Position numbers and translations under genes: made by a program. From the NCBI RefSeq assembly GCF_004349355.1, contig NZ_SMFK01000005.1:1-64000 (forward strand): 64,000 nt of DNA, given 5' to 3'. The notes below the pieces were generated by a model. That model made no database searches. It was not told the DNA's origin and worked only from the letters and a program-made list of their open reading frames with translations. Positions 52,779-62,223 of this stretch are shown piece by piece (the stretch's first letter is position 1; the number at the start of each line of letters is the position of its first letter). This stretch comes from Flavobacterium cellulosilyticum. GTDB taxonomy: Bacteria > Bacteroidota > Bacteroidia > Flavobacteriales > Flavobacteriaceae.

Positions 52779-54308
52779 ATGCAACACAACGTACTTATTT
52801 TAGATTTCGGATCGCAATACACTCAGCTTATTGCACGTAGAGTTCGCGAATTGAATATATTCTGCGAAATTTTCCCATACAATCATTTTCCAGATGATTT
52901 ATCAAGTTATAAAGCGGTAATCCTTGGTGGAAGCCCATTCTCTGTAAGAGGAGAAGACGCGCCACATCCAGATTTATCCCAAATTCGAGGTAAATTGCCC
53001 ATGCTGGCCGTTTGTTACGGTGCGCAATATTTAGCCCATTTTAGTGGAGGTGAAGTTGCTGCTTCGAATACCAGAGAGTACGGTAGAGCGAATTTATCCT
53101 ATATAAAAGAAGACGAAGTTTTCTTTGAAGGCGTTTCTGAAAACAGTCAGGTTTGGATGAGTCATAGTGATAGTATCAAGACTTTACCTACAAATGGTGT
53201 AAAGCTTGCCAGTACTCACGATGTAGAATTTGCGGCTTACAAAATCGAGGGAGAAACAACCTATGCCATACAATATCATCCAGAGGTTTTTCACTCAACA
53301 GATGGTTCCAAAATGCTAGAGAATTTCTTAGTAAAAATAGCCGAAGTACCTCAAAATTTTACGCCTAATGCCTTCGTTGAGGAAATTGTGGCAGAAATGA
53401 AAGAAAAAATAGGCGACGATAAAGTAGTTTTAGGTCTTTCAGGAGGAGTAGATTCTACTGTGGCAGCCGTTTTATTGCATAAAGCTATTGGTAAAAACCT
53501 ATATTGTATTTTTGTAAATAACGGTTTATTACGCAAGAATGAATTTCAATCGGTTTTAGATCAATACGAAGGAATGGGATTGAACGTGAAAGGAGTAGAT
53601 GCTTCACAACGTTTTTACGACGCCTTAGCCGGAGTTGTAGATCCTGAATTAAAAAGAAAAGCGATTGGTAACGCTTTTATCGAAGTTTTTGATGTAGAAT
53701 CACATCTTATCGAAGATGTAACCTGGTTGGCACAAGGAACAATATATCCTGATGTTATTGAGTCAGTTTCAGTAAAAGGACCATCGGCAACTATAAAATC
53801 ACACCATAATGTGGGTGGTTTACCGGATTATATGAAATTGAAAATTGTGGAACCTTTGCGTATGCTTTTCAAAGATGAAGTTCGTAGAGTAGGAGCCTCT
53901 TTAGGAATAGATCCAGAATTATTAGGAAGACACCCATTTCCTGGTCCTGGTTTATCCATTAGAATTTTAGGAGATATTACACTTGAAAAAGTTCAAATAT
54001 TACAAGATGTGGATAAAGTATTTATCGATGGATTAAAATCTTGGGGATTGTACGACAAAGTTTGGCAAGCAGGAGCGATTTTGCTTCCTGTAAATAGTGT
54101 TGGAGTGATGGGCGATGAGCGTACTTATGAAAAAGTAGTGGCGCTTCGAGCTGTAGAATCTACAGACGGAATGACCGCCGATTGGGTACATTTACCTTAT
54201 GAATTCTTAATGAAAGTGTCCAACGATATAATAAATAAAGTAAAAGGCGTTAATAGAGTAGTGTATGACATTAGTTCAAAACCGCCTGCAACTATTGAGT
54301 GGGAATAA
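52779..54308 (+). CDS. guaA: GMP synthase (glutamine-hydrolysing)
   Basis: A 509-residue cytoplasmic enzyme making GMP from XMP, glutamine and ATP. The class I glutamine amidotransferase domain (1-190) has Cys79 (AVCYGAQ) and His167/Glu169 (QYHPEVF). The ATP pyrophosphatase domain has the PP-loop SGGVDS (221-226). The C-terminal dimer domain ends KPPATIEWE. The length and all catalytic residues are normal. A terminator follows. Confidence 0.97.
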   Translation: MQHNVLILDFGSQYTQLIARRVRELNIFCEIFPYNHFPDDLSSYKAVILGGSPFSVRGEDAPHPDLSQIRGKLPMLAVCYGAQYLAHFSGGEVAASNTREYGRANLSYIKEDEVFFEGVSENSQVWMSHSDSIKTLPTNGVKLASTHDVEFAAYKIEGETTYAIQYHPEVFHSTDGSKMLENFLVKIAEVPQNFTPNAFVEEIVAEMKEKIGDDKVVLGLSGGVDSTVAAVLLHKAIGKNLYCIFVNNGLLRKNEFQSVLDQYEGMGLNVKGVDASQRFYDALAGVVDPELKRKAIGNAFIEVFDVESHLIEDVTWLAQGTIYPDVIESVSVKGPSATIKSHHNVGGLPDYMKLKIVEPLRMLFKDEVRRVGASLGIDPELLGRHPFPGPGLSIRILGDITLEKVQILQDVDKVFIDGLKSWGLYDKVWQAGAILLPVNSVGVMGDERTYEKVVALRAVESTDGMTADWVHLPYEFLMKVSNDIINKVKGVNRVVYDISSKPPATIEWE

Positions 54309-54331
54309 AAAATAATAGCAATATCAATGAC

Positions 54332-54370
54332 AAAAATCAATTTCAATAAATAGTTTAGAAATTGATTTTT
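54332..54370 (+). terminator. Terminator of guaA
   Basis: AAAAATCAATTTC (54332-54344) pairs with GAAATTGATTTTT (54358-54370), 13 bp, followed by GTTGTTTTT, 23 nt after the guaA stop. Confidence 0.8.
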
Positions 54371-54415
54371 GTTGTTTTTAATGGGATTGAAATTGCAAAT
54401 TGTTCTTATCATTCC

Positions 54416-54468
54416 ATTTTATAACCATTACCATTGAAATTGTTATTGCCATTGAAATTGATTTTTTG
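54416..54468. repeat. ATTGCCATTGAAATTG-type low-complexity stretch
   Basis: Short degenerate units (ACCATTACCATTGAAATTG, TTATTGCCATTGAAATTG) precede the LysM gene. The same kind of sequence occurs at 42245-42275 and 61346-61480. Confidence 0.6.
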
Positions 54469-54487
54469 AAATTAAAATATTAGAATC

Positions 54488-56428
54488 ATGTTAAAAAGAG
54501 TTATTTGTATTATTGTATTAGTTCTAACTTGTTCTGTGTATGGACAAAATTATGAAAAACATAAAGTGGAAAAAGGGGAAACCATTACCCAAATTGCGCA
54601 AAAATACAATGTCACTCCCTATGATATTTATAAAATCAACCCAGATGCACAAAGAGGAATACAACCCAATAGTATTTTGCTTATTCCTAAAAAAACAACG
54701 ACTGTAAAAACAGCGTCGTCAGCACAAACGCAAACCCATAAAGTATTGACCAAAGAAACTTTGTTTGCCATTGAAAAAAAATATGGTATTACAGATGAAG
54801 CTTTGAAAAAGGCCAACCCATTTCTTGAAAAGGATGGATTGCAAATAGGTCAAGTACTGATAATTCCATCGAAAACAAATCCAAAAGCAAGCTCGCCTAT
54901 TCAAGAAAAAGTTGTTTATCATGAAGTATTGCCTAAAGAAACGAAATATTCCATAGCGAAACAATATGGAATTACAGTGGAGCAATTAGAAAAACGCAAC
55001 CCGGAAATCATCCCTAATTTGACCATTGGTTACAAATTATTAATTAAAGGAACAGTTCAAAAACCGGATGTAATTGCGACAATTGAACCCAAAAAGGAAG
55101 TTGTAGCAAAAATTCCACAAAAAAATATAGAAGCAGTCAAATATGCAAACTATGAAGTGAAGCCGAAGGAGACTTTATTCAGTTTGTCAAAAATGTTTGG
55201 TTTAAGTCAGGAGGAATTAATTAAATTGAATCCAACATTAGCTAATGGCTTAGAAATAGGGATGGTTTTAAAAGTTCCAACTATTCCAATTACTGCAACT
55301 ACTTCATCAATTTCACTTGAAACTAAAAAAGCAATCACCGCTTTGACTAATAAAACTATAGGAACTACAAGAAAAAAAATAGTTTTATTGTTGCCTTTTA
55401 ACTTACCGTTAATCGAAAGTGACACCTTAAATGCCATGTCCACTCGCTTGAAACAAGATAAGTTTTTGAATATGACATTGGATTTTTATGCAGGTGCAAT
55501 GATTGCAATAGATTCTGCCAAAACTCTAGGTCTACCTATTGATTTTAAGATATTTGATTCTCAAGAATCAAAAACATCCTCTATTATTTATAGTATTATC
55601 CAAAAGAATAATCTTGAAACGGCGGATGCTATTATCGGACCATTTTATCAAAGCAATTTAGAAACTACAGCTCAATTATTAAACAGTAATAACGTACCAG
55701 TTATTTCGCCACTTTCTAAAGATATAGGGAATTCATATCCTAATTTGTACCAAACTATTCCAACAACAGATAATTTGAAAAGTGCGATTTTTGATTTTAT
55801 GAAATCTAAAGGAGGCAATATGATTGCTGTTATCGATAAAAAAAGAGAATCCTCAAGACAATATCTTGAGCAAAACCAAAAAGAGGTACAAATCGTGCCA
55901 CTTTCAGACTCTGGTTATTTATCGGCTGCAAATTTGCAAAGTTTGTTTGTGAAAAATAAAACAAATTATGTGATTCTCGAAACGGGAAATACAGTGATGA
56001 TTAAGGCGACAATTAAAACGATGATGGATGCAATGCCAGAATACGATATGCAATTAGTAACAATTGAAAACAATGAAACACTAGATACAGATGAAATTAA
56101 GTTTGAAAACTTAGTGAAATTAAAATTAATGTATCCTTCGATTAATAAAGATAACGAATCTGCTGAAGCTTTAGTTTTCAAAAATGAATATAAAAAGAAA
56201 AATAAAATAGTGCCAAATACTTATGCCACACGAGGTTTTGATGTGACTTTCGATACTATGATGCGCATCTTGCAAAATCAACCTTTTCAAGATTGTGCCA
56301 ATACAATCTCGACAGAACAAGTGGACAATAAATTTGTTTATTCTAAAAAAGAAGAGGGCGGTTATACCAATAAAGGAATTTATATATTGTATTACGACAG
56401 TGATTTGACTGTTAAAGTGGCTAATTAA
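54488..56428 (+). CDS. LysM-repeat protein with periplasmic-binding-protein-like domain
   Basis: A 646-residue exported protein (signal ending VYGQ near residue 20). Four LysM repeats bind peptidoglycan: about 22-68 (KVEKGETITQIAQKYNV), 80-128, 140-188 and 216-265 (VKPKETLFSLSKMFGLSQEE). The C-terminal part (about 290-640) resembles type 1 periplasmic ligand-binding proteins (DAIIGPFYQSNLETTAQLLN, VPVISPLSKDIGNSYPNLYQ). It is probably a wall-attached sensor or organiser; the ligand is unknown. Confidence 0.88.
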   Translation: MLKRVICIIVLVLTCSVYGQNYEKHKVEKGETITQIAQKYNVTPYDIYKINPDAQRGIQPNSILLIPKKTTTVKTASSAQTQTHKVLTKETLFAIEKKYGITDEALKKANPFLEKDGLQIGQVLIIPSKTNPKASSPIQEKVVYHEVLPKETKYSIAKQYGITVEQLEKRNPEIIPNLTIGYKLLIKGTVQKPDVIATIEPKKEVVAKIPQKNIEAVKYANYEVKPKETLFSLSKMFGLSQEELIKLNPTLANGLEIGMVLKVPTIPITATTSSISLETKKAITALTNKTIGTTRKKIVLLLPFNLPLIESDTLNAMSTRLKQDKFLNMTLDFYAGAMIAIDSAKTLGLPIDFKIFDSQESKTSSIIYSIIQKNNLETADAIIGPFYQSNLETTAQLLNSNNVPVISPLSKDIGNSYPNLYQTIPTTDNLKSAIFDFMKSKGGNMIAVIDKKRESSRQYLEQNQKEVQIVPLSDSGYLSAANLQSLFVKNKTNYVILETGNTVMIKATIKTMMDAMPEYDMQLVTIENNETLDTDEIKFENLVKLKLMYPSINKDNESAEALVFKNEYKKKNKIVPNTYATRGFDVTFDTMMRILQNQPFQDCANTISTEQVDNKFVYSKKEEGGYTNKGIYILYYDSDLTVKVAN

Positions 56429-56485
56429 TTTTTTTTGGTTAACTGTTTAATTGTTTAGTTGGTTAATCGATTTATCGATTAAATT

Positions 56486-56540
56486 TTTCTTAACCAGTTC
56501 ACCTTTTTCTTAACCAGTTCACGTTTTCCTAACCGATTAA
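56486..56540. repeat. Short tandem repeat (about 22-bp period)
   Basis: TTTTTCTTAACCAGTTCAC occurs twice in a row and a third, diverged unit (TTTTCCTAACCGATTAATC) follows, just before the DUF3820 gene. Confidence 0.65.
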
Positions 56541-56560
56541 TCAATTAACCCTTTTTACCC

Positions 56561-56791
56561 TTGACTCCAGACCAAAATAAACTCATAAAATTAGCGCATA
56601 CCAAAATGCCTTTTGGCAAATATGAAGGCAAGCATCTTATTGATTTGCCGGAATATTACGTGGTTTGGTACAGTAACAAAGGTTTTCCAAAAGGAGAGCT
56701 AGGAGAGCAACTACAATTGGTTTACGAATTGAAACTAAACGGACTCGAAGAATTGATACGTAATATCAGAAAACGGTATCCAAAACCCTAA
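56561..56791 (+). CDS. DUF3820 family small protein
   Basis: A 76-residue protein. The TTG start at 56561 is chosen because homologues keep about 15 residues before MPFGKYEG; the first ATG (56606) would cut them off. The MPFGKYEGKHLIDLPEYYVV and WYSNKGFPKGELG motifs are the family signature. The family resembles the small DNA/RNA-associated exonuclease-linked DUF3820 proteins; its role is unknown. Confidence 0.82.
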   Translation: MTPDQNKLIKLAHTKMPFGKYEGKHLIDLPEYYVVWYSNKGFPKGELGEQLQLVYELKLNGLEELIRNIRKRYPKP

Positions 56792-56832
56792 AAAGCTCAA
56801 GGAACATCAGCTTCTTTTGATAATTATAATTC

Positions 56833-56906
56833 AAAAAGAGACCGCAAATTCACAATTTATGGATGTAATACATCTTTTTAATTTGCGAATTTGCGGTCTT
56901 TTTTTT
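56833..56906. terminator. Bidirectional terminator between DUF3820 and DUF3857 genes
   Basis: GACCGCAAATTC (56840-56851) pairs with GAATTTGCGGTC (56887-56898), flanked by AAAAAGA and TTTTTTTT, so it can end both converging transcripts. Confidence 0.8.
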
Positions 56907-56918
56907 AAACGTATAGAT

Positions 56919-58889
56919 TTATTTAGTTACAATAATCACGATTTTATTAAAATCAGCTGCGGCATTAATCACTGCTTTGTACTCGTCAAACTTATTTAGA
57001 GGATAGTTGATGATATTGTAAAACTCCTTGTTTTCGACCATAATTTCATCTCCTTTTTTAGTGTATTTACTAATAAAAGCAGCTTCCGTTTTGCCATTAA
57101 TCTGGGTTTTATAATCCATCACAAATTTGTCAAGATTTTTTATTGTGGCTCCTTTTGGTAAAAGAATTTTAATATTTCTAGTATAGTAATGAGGATAGTC
57201 AATTTCTACAGGTAAGGTTCTTTTGTTTTCTTGGTAAAATTCCATTTGTTTACCAATAGTTTCACCAATTGAAAATAAGTAATTTTCACCCGCTTTTTTA
57301 GTAAGGTCTTTTCCATCATAAGTTACATTCAAGATAAACGGTTTTTTGCCAATAAAATCTGTTCCATCATTTTCAGTAGTCAAGGATTTGAAATCTGCTT
57401 CTACAGTATAGTTTTCAGCTACATTTTTCAAAAACGTTTTGTATTGTTCTGCAGAAACAAAATCTTTGAAAGGTTGAAAATTTAAACCGGAATAGCCGCC
57501 AAAAGTTAGATTACTTGTAATTAATGGGTTTTCGAAATCTTTAGTAAAATCAACGGTAATATTCATGATGTCATGTGAAATATCATTACCCGGTATTTCG
57601 ATAAAATTGACTTCTCCAATTCCCATTTTGACTCCTGTAAATGTTTTTTCTTTAACAAAAAGACCGTAATTATTAGCAATAGTTACAGGGAATAAAGGAA
57701 TTCTATATTCAATTTCTGTTGGCGTTAAATATTTATTTATCGAGGGAAAATAAAATAAAAGTTCGTTTAGGTTTTCATAACTTTCAAAATCTTTATCAAA
57801 TGGAATTTTATATCTATTGGAAGTAAAAACCATGTTGTTTTCTATTTTAAACTCCTTAAAAACCGCCAAATAGATTTTTAATATATCGGATTGATTGGCT
57901 TGTTTAGAATCGATTATATCCGTTATTGAAGCTTTTGTGTCAATATATTTATTGTAGGTTATCGTCTTTTTAATTTTATTTTCAATATTCCAAATTTGTG
58001 CTTGCAAATCCTCTGATTTTGGAATAGTTGCACAGAAATCATCAATTGATTTTTGTTGTTTTTTATCGAAAACAGGATTTAATTTTTCGTAAATATTAGA
58101 TGCAAATTCCTTGAAACCATTTAAATTTCTTCCGCCACTTAATTGGTTTTCATCCAGTTTATAACGGAATTGTTTTAATTGTACAGCCCAATTGGAGTAG
58201 TTTTCATTATTATCTAAAGCGGGAATGTCTTTTTCTGTTATAGATAATACTTTTGTGTTTTCTATATTCTTTTCATCAATAACGGGTTCGCTTAATCCAT
58301 TATAGGATTTGGTTTTAAAAATGAGATAATTGGGGTAAATTAATTCAAAATTCAGATTTGCAATTGGATATTCATCTTGCATTTTAATAGTTTGACCCGT
58401 AAACTCGGGGCTTTCTTCTAGAACATACATTTTTTCGATAACAGCACCCTTTTCAAGCCCGTTTACTGCAAAATAGTTGTATTTCATTCCTCTTTCTTGG
58501 TCAACATCTTCTTTGATGTCTTTTTGATCGAGATTAATTACCGTTCCGTTTTTCAAAATAACACGAGCTTTATTTACTAAAACACTTTCGTTAAGATTAA
58601 AAGGAATGTAGATTTTGTTGTTGCGTTCAATGGCATCGTCTGAATTAATGAAAATCTTTTCGTGTAACAAATGGTATTGTTTTGCCGTTTTGCCTTTGAC
58701 AACTATTTCAATTTTTGAAATTCTACTTAGAATGACTTCTTTCTCATTTTTGTATTTTTCAGGGACTTCAACTTTCGTTTCCTTTTCGTTCCAATCATAG
58801 TTTTTAAAGGAATAATCTTGACTGAATAGCAATGAAGTACTTAAAATAGTAACAAGGGTAATAATGGATTTTATATAATTGATTTTCAT
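56919..58889 (-). CDS. DUF3857 protein with degenerate transglutaminase-like domain
   Basis: A 656-residue exported protein (signal MKINYIKSIITLVTILSTSL, cleavage near LFSQ). DUF3857 covers about 60-230 (KYNYFAVNGLEKGAVIEKMY). A transglutaminase-like region follows, but the active-site Cys block aligned with the upstream paralogue reads KQANQSDIL where Cys is replaced, and the His and Asp positions are also changed. A C-terminal beta region follows. Its ATG overlaps the stop of the upstream paralogue by one base, so the two are translationally coupled and may form a complex. Confidence 0.88.
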   Translation of the reverse strand: MKINYIKSIITLVTILSTSLLFSQDYSFKNYDWNEKETKVEVPEKYKNEKEVILSRISKIEIVVKGKTAKQYHLLHEKIFINSDDAIERNNKIYIPFNLNESVLVNKARVILKNGTVINLDQKDIKEDVDQERGMKYNYFAVNGLEKGAVIEKMYVLEESPEFTGQTIKMQDEYPIANLNFELIYPNYLIFKTKSYNGLSEPVIDEKNIENTKVLSITEKDIPALDNNENYSNWAVQLKQFRYKLDENQLSGGRNLNGFKEFASNIYEKLNPVFDKKQQKSIDDFCATIPKSEDLQAQIWNIENKIKKTITYNKYIDTKASITDIIDSKQANQSDILKIYLAVFKEFKIENNMVFTSNRYKIPFDKDFESYENLNELLFYFPSINKYLTPTEIEYRIPLFPVTIANNYGLFVKEKTFTGVKMGIGEVNFIEIPGNDISHDIMNITVDFTKDFENPLITSNLTFGGYSGLNFQPFKDFVSAEQYKTFLKNVAENYTVEADFKSLTTENDGTDFIGKKPFILNVTYDGKDLTKKAGENYLFSIGETIGKQMEFYQENKRTLPVEIDYPHYYTRNIKILLPKGATIKNLDKFVMDYKTQINGKTEAAFISKYTKKGDEIMVENKEFYNIINYPLNKFDEYKAVINAAADFNKIVIIVTK

Positions 58890-60802
58890 TATTTTTCGGA
58901 TAATATTATGGTTTCTGAATAATTATTTTTTAACTCTTTTATGGTCTCGTTCCACAATTCGAAATCACTTTTATCAAGTAATAATTTTTTTTGTTTGAGT
59001 TGTAAATTTAAACGAATTGTATTGTTTATTACTTCATAAACTATTGTTGCTTTGATGTAAGCATTATCTACAGAAAAGTTTTGTGGTAGATGATTTAGGC
59101 TGAAATTCTGCGGGATTTCTAATTCATATTGACTGTTGATGTAATTCAAATGTTCAAATTCAAACTTTGCTACACGGTCTTTTTCAATCGTTGCTTTTTC
59201 TAAAGGTTTGTCTAAAAATAAACTAATATAAGTATCTTTGTCCACTTTTAAGATATAATTTCCTAAATCAAAATTATAGCTTATTTGATAGGGCTTATCC
59301 TTATCATTTATGTTTTCTTCAGTATAGTCTTTTAAATTAAACTTGTTGTTGCCTTTAAGGACAAGACTTTTTATCATTTCGAATCTCGTTTTGTTTGTGG
59401 CATCTCCGATGCGCATCAATAGACGGCTTCTATTGTATCCGTTAAATTCAATTTTCCCTGAACCTACTAATTTTTCTTTTTCAATTTTAATTTTAACCTC
59501 TTCTTTGATTTCGTTTCTTTCTGCTGGTACTACAGGAACGGTAACGATTTTGTAGGTGTCACCCTCATTTATCAAAGCTTCTTTTCCTTGTATAAATGAT
59601 GTTGGAATTCCATAAAGTGTTTCCTTATCAGTTGCATCCAGAAAGATGTATTTGTCTTCTTTTTTGTACACTGCAATCATGTGGTTGTCAACGGCAGGAG
59701 TTGGCATTTCAGTATACGAATAAGGAATCTCACGGGTTCCAATCCAGGATATATAAACGTCTTTTACATTGGCATATTTTGCCATAGCTGTAATAATGCT
59801 CGCCATGTCTTTGCAATCACCAAATTTCCGCTCACATATTAAACTGGCTTCTCTTGGGATAAATCCTTCGTAACCATTTTCGAATGCAATGTATTTGATA
59901 TTGTCTTTCACCCAATAAAATATACTTTTTATTTTCTCTTCATCGGTAGTTTTACCTTCAGTAACTTTAAGGGTGATTTCTTTTAAAATGGGGTCTTCGG
60001 TTATGTTTAAATCTTTTACAAAGCCTTTGTAATAAGTGTACAATTTGTCAACATCACCTAATACTTCTGTCTTCTTATTATTTATGGTATAATCTTTAAT
60101 GAAGATATTGATGTGAGGAACAATATGCAAAAATCCAGGCGAATTGCCTTCAAACTTAATTGGTTTTACATTTTTTACTGTCCAATTATAAATCCATTTT
60201 CCTTTTTTTTCTGATTTTGTAAATACAATAGAATTCGTGTTATCATTAAAAATTTTATAACCTATGTTGATGTTTTTATCGGTTCTGATTTCTAATGAGG
60301 AATTTAAAATTGGCAAATTACTTCCAAAAATAAATTTATGAAGTAAATAAGGATCTTTTATTTCAGTTAGATAATTATAAACTTTTTTTGCTCCAGCTTC
60401 AAGATTTGGAAAAATAAGTTGACGTTCTTTTACATCATCATAAAACACGGATCTTTGGCCAGATTGTACTTCATTTGTTTGGGTAACTTTAATTTTTTTT
60501 TCTTTTCCGTTGTCATTTATAAGGGAATAGGCATCATAACCTTGAAGTTGAACCAAGTCAGAATAGCTAAAGGATTCTTTGTTGTTTTGAATGCCGTTAT
60601 CATTAAGAATTAAAGATTCATAATGATTGTCCTGTAGTACTTTAATCTTGTTTTTCTCAATTGTAAAATCATATACTTGACTGTCGTTGAGAACTAATTC
60701 ATTATAATCAGGATATTGTTTTTTGTATTCGTTTAAAGAATTTTGGGCACTCAGACTAAGGGTAGCGATACCAATAAAAAGAGCGATGCTTAATTTTTTC
60801 AT
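58889..60802 (-). CDS. DUF3857 and transglutaminase-like protein (putative active partner)
   Basis: A 637-residue exported protein (signal MKKLSIALFIGIATLSLSAQ). DUF3857 (about 55-220) is followed by a transglutaminase-like core with the complete Cys-His-Asp set: KFGDCKDMAS, VDNHMIAV and FLDATD. The C-terminal domain (about 430-637) is beta-rich. Transglutaminase-like enzymes crosslink or cleave amide bonds; the substrate here is unknown. It is the first gene of a coupled pair with the non-catalytic paralogue. Confidence 0.9.
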   Translation of the reverse strand: MKKLSIALFIGIATLSLSAQNSLNEYKKQYPDYNELVLNDSQVYDFTIEKNKIKVLQDNHYESLILNDNGIQNNKESFSYSDLVQLQGYDAYSLINDNGKEKKIKVTQTNEVQSGQRSVFYDDVKERQLIFPNLEAGAKKVYNYLTEIKDPYLLHKFIFGSNLPILNSSLEIRTDKNINIGYKIFNDNTNSIVFTKSEKKGKWIYNWTVKNVKPIKFEGNSPGFLHIVPHINIFIKDYTINNKKTEVLGDVDKLYTYYKGFVKDLNITEDPILKEITLKVTEGKTTDEEKIKSIFYWVKDNIKYIAFENGYEGFIPREASLICERKFGDCKDMASIITAMAKYANVKDVYISWIGTREIPYSYTEMPTPAVDNHMIAVYKKEDKYIFLDATDKETLYGIPTSFIQGKEALINEGDTYKIVTVPVVPAERNEIKEEVKIKIEKEKLVGSGKIEFNGYNRSRLLMRIGDATNKTRFEMIKSLVLKGNNKFNLKDYTEENINDKDKPYQISYNFDLGNYILKVDKDTYISLFLDKPLEKATIEKDRVAKFEFEHLNYINSQYELEIPQNFSLNHLPQNFSVDNAYIKATIVYEVINNTIRLNLQLKQKKLLLDKSDFELWNETIKELKNNYSETIILSEK

Positions 60803-60865
60803 TCGATTAAAAGTTTTCTCAAATATAGCAGTTTTGTAGGAAGGCTAAAATACTTTAAGTAATAT

Positions 60866-61309
60866 TTAAGTATTTAAGTCTAAATCGCGAATGTAATCGC
60901 CATATTCTAAATAGAACATTTCTACAGCGTGCATTTTTTCGTTATAAAAGTCAAAAATTTCATCCCAATATTTCCTGTTACTCACACTTACATTCAGTTT
61001 TTCGACCCAAACACGACTTATGTTTTTACCTGATTCCAATGTGTGGTTTTTTTCGAATACCAAATCTTTTATGAAATCCTCCTCTAACACACTTTTTAAA
61101 GATTCTAGTTTTTCAAAATAGACGATTCGCTTTTCGTCATTCCGATGTTCAATGTCGATAATTACTTGTGCTTTTTTATTATCAACAAAAAATTTAAAAG
61201 AAAAATCCTTGATTTTAGTATCGTACAACACCCATTTTCGGGGATATTTATCTGCAAAACTAACCCAGAATTCGCGTTTTAATTTTTGAGCCTCTTCTTT
61301 GCTGTACAT
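60866..61309 (-). CDS. DUF4268 family protein
   Basis: A 147-residue soluble protein starting MYSKEEAQKLKREFWVSFAD and ending LEYGDYIRDLDLNT. The KREFWxxFxxKYPRKWxLYDTKIKDFSFKF pattern is the DUF4268 signature seen in many Bacteroidota. The domain is also found joined to nuclease-like proteins, but no catalytic residues are visible here and its role is unknown. The gene is monocistronic. Confidence 0.85.
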   Translation of the reverse strand: MYSKEEAQKLKREFWVSFADKYPRKWVLYDTKIKDFSFKFFVDNKKAQVIIDIEHRNDEKRIVYFEKLESLKSVLEEDFIKDLVFEKNHTLESGKNISRVWVEKLNVSVSNRKYWDEIFDFYNEKMHAVEMFYLEYGDYIRDLDLNT

Positions 61310-61345
61310 ATTTTGATTTGATGTTTGTAGTTTGTTTAATTTACG

Positions 61346-61480
61346 ATTGCCATTGCTTTTATTTTTTACATTGCCATTGCCATTGCTATCGTCATTGCTT
61401 TTATTTTTACATTGCCATTGCCATTGTCATTGTCATTGCTTTTATTTTTCACATTACTATTGCCATTGAAATTTTCATTT
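61346..61480. repeat. About 42-bp tandem repeat rich in CATTGC
   Basis: Three units start at 61351, 61393 and 61434, each CATTGCTTTTATTTTT followed by ACATTGCCATTGCCATTG-like sequence. The repeat lies between divergent genes. Similar CATTG units occur at 42245-42275 and 54416-54468. Confidence 0.78.
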
Positions 61481-61532
61481 CAAATGCATATATTTACAAA
61501 ACGGGTTTGCATTACAAAAATAGACTTTGATT

Positions 61533-62171
61533 ATGGATTTCCAAGACTTTTTAAATTATGTTCCAAAATTGCTAGATGTTACTCTTCCAGCAGCTGAAGC
61601 GCATTATAAAATGGCACCAATAGAACGCATTGAAAGCTTGAAAAATTTAAAAATTGAAAGGAAAAACCCAAAGTCAGCAGCTATTATGATGTTGCTTTAT
61701 CCGAAAATGAATAAAACACATTTAGTGCTTATTGTTCGAAATTCGTATGAAGGTATTCATTCCGCTCAAATTGCATTTCCTGGAGGTAAATATGAAACGC
61801 AAGATGTAACTTTTGAGAATACAGCATTGCGTGAAACTCAAGAAGAAATAGGAATTTCTCCTTCTAAAATGAAAATCATTCGGGCTTTTACCCAATTGTA
61901 TATCGAACCCAGTAATTTCATCGTTTATCCGTACTTAGGAATCTGCAATGAAGAACTATTGTTTATTCCAGATTCTACTGAAGTTGCCGAAATAATTGAA
62001 TTGCCGCTCTCTGTTTTTTTGGATGATAAAATTATAGTAAATGTAAATATAGCAACTTCATACGCTAGAAATATATCGGTTCCCGCTTTTAATATTAATG
62101 AACATATCGTTTGGGGAGCAACGGCCATGATGTTAAGTGAGTTGAAAGATGTCTTGAAAAAAGTACTTTAA
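61533..62171 (+). CDS. Nudix hydrolase, CoA pyrophosphatase type
   Basis: The ATG at 61533 gives 212 residues (the TTG at 61527 only adds two codons). The CoA-specific motif IVRNSYEGIHSAQIAFPGGK (about 75-94) precedes the Nudix box GGKYE...LRETQEEIG (about 92-115), the NudL/YeaB/NUDT7 pattern. The enzyme probably cleaves CoA or its derivatives to 3',5'-ADP and 4'-phosphopantetheine using divalent metal. A CTTTG element 3 nt before the ATG resembles a -7 box with one extra base. Confidence 0.9.
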   Translation: MDFQDFLNYVPKLLDVTLPAAEAHYKMAPIERIESLKNLKIERKNPKSAAIMMLLYPKMNKTHLVLIVRNSYEGIHSAQIAFPGGKYETQDVTFENTALRETQEEIGISPSKMKIIRAFTQLYIEPSNFIVYPYLGICNEELLFIPDSTEVAEIIELPLSVFLDDKIIVNVNIATSYARNISVPAFNINEHIVWGATAMMLSELKDVLKKVL

Positions 62172-62184
62172 TTTATTATTTTCG

Positions 62185-62192
62185 TAAGTTTG
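62185..62192 (+). promoter_or_regulatory. -7 element before the acyltransferase gene
   Basis: TAAGTTTG matches TAnnTTTG and lies 31 nt before the ATG at 62224. No clear -33 box is seen. Confidence 0.4.
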
Positions 62193-62223
62193 CCTTTCAG
62201 TTTTAACAAAAATATAAATTTTA

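Noticed and set aside
61346..61480. CRISPR array or small coding repeat protein
   Set aside because: Units are degenerate, low-complexity and without unique spacers. The open frame across it encodes only a Cys/His/Ile-rich simple repeat.
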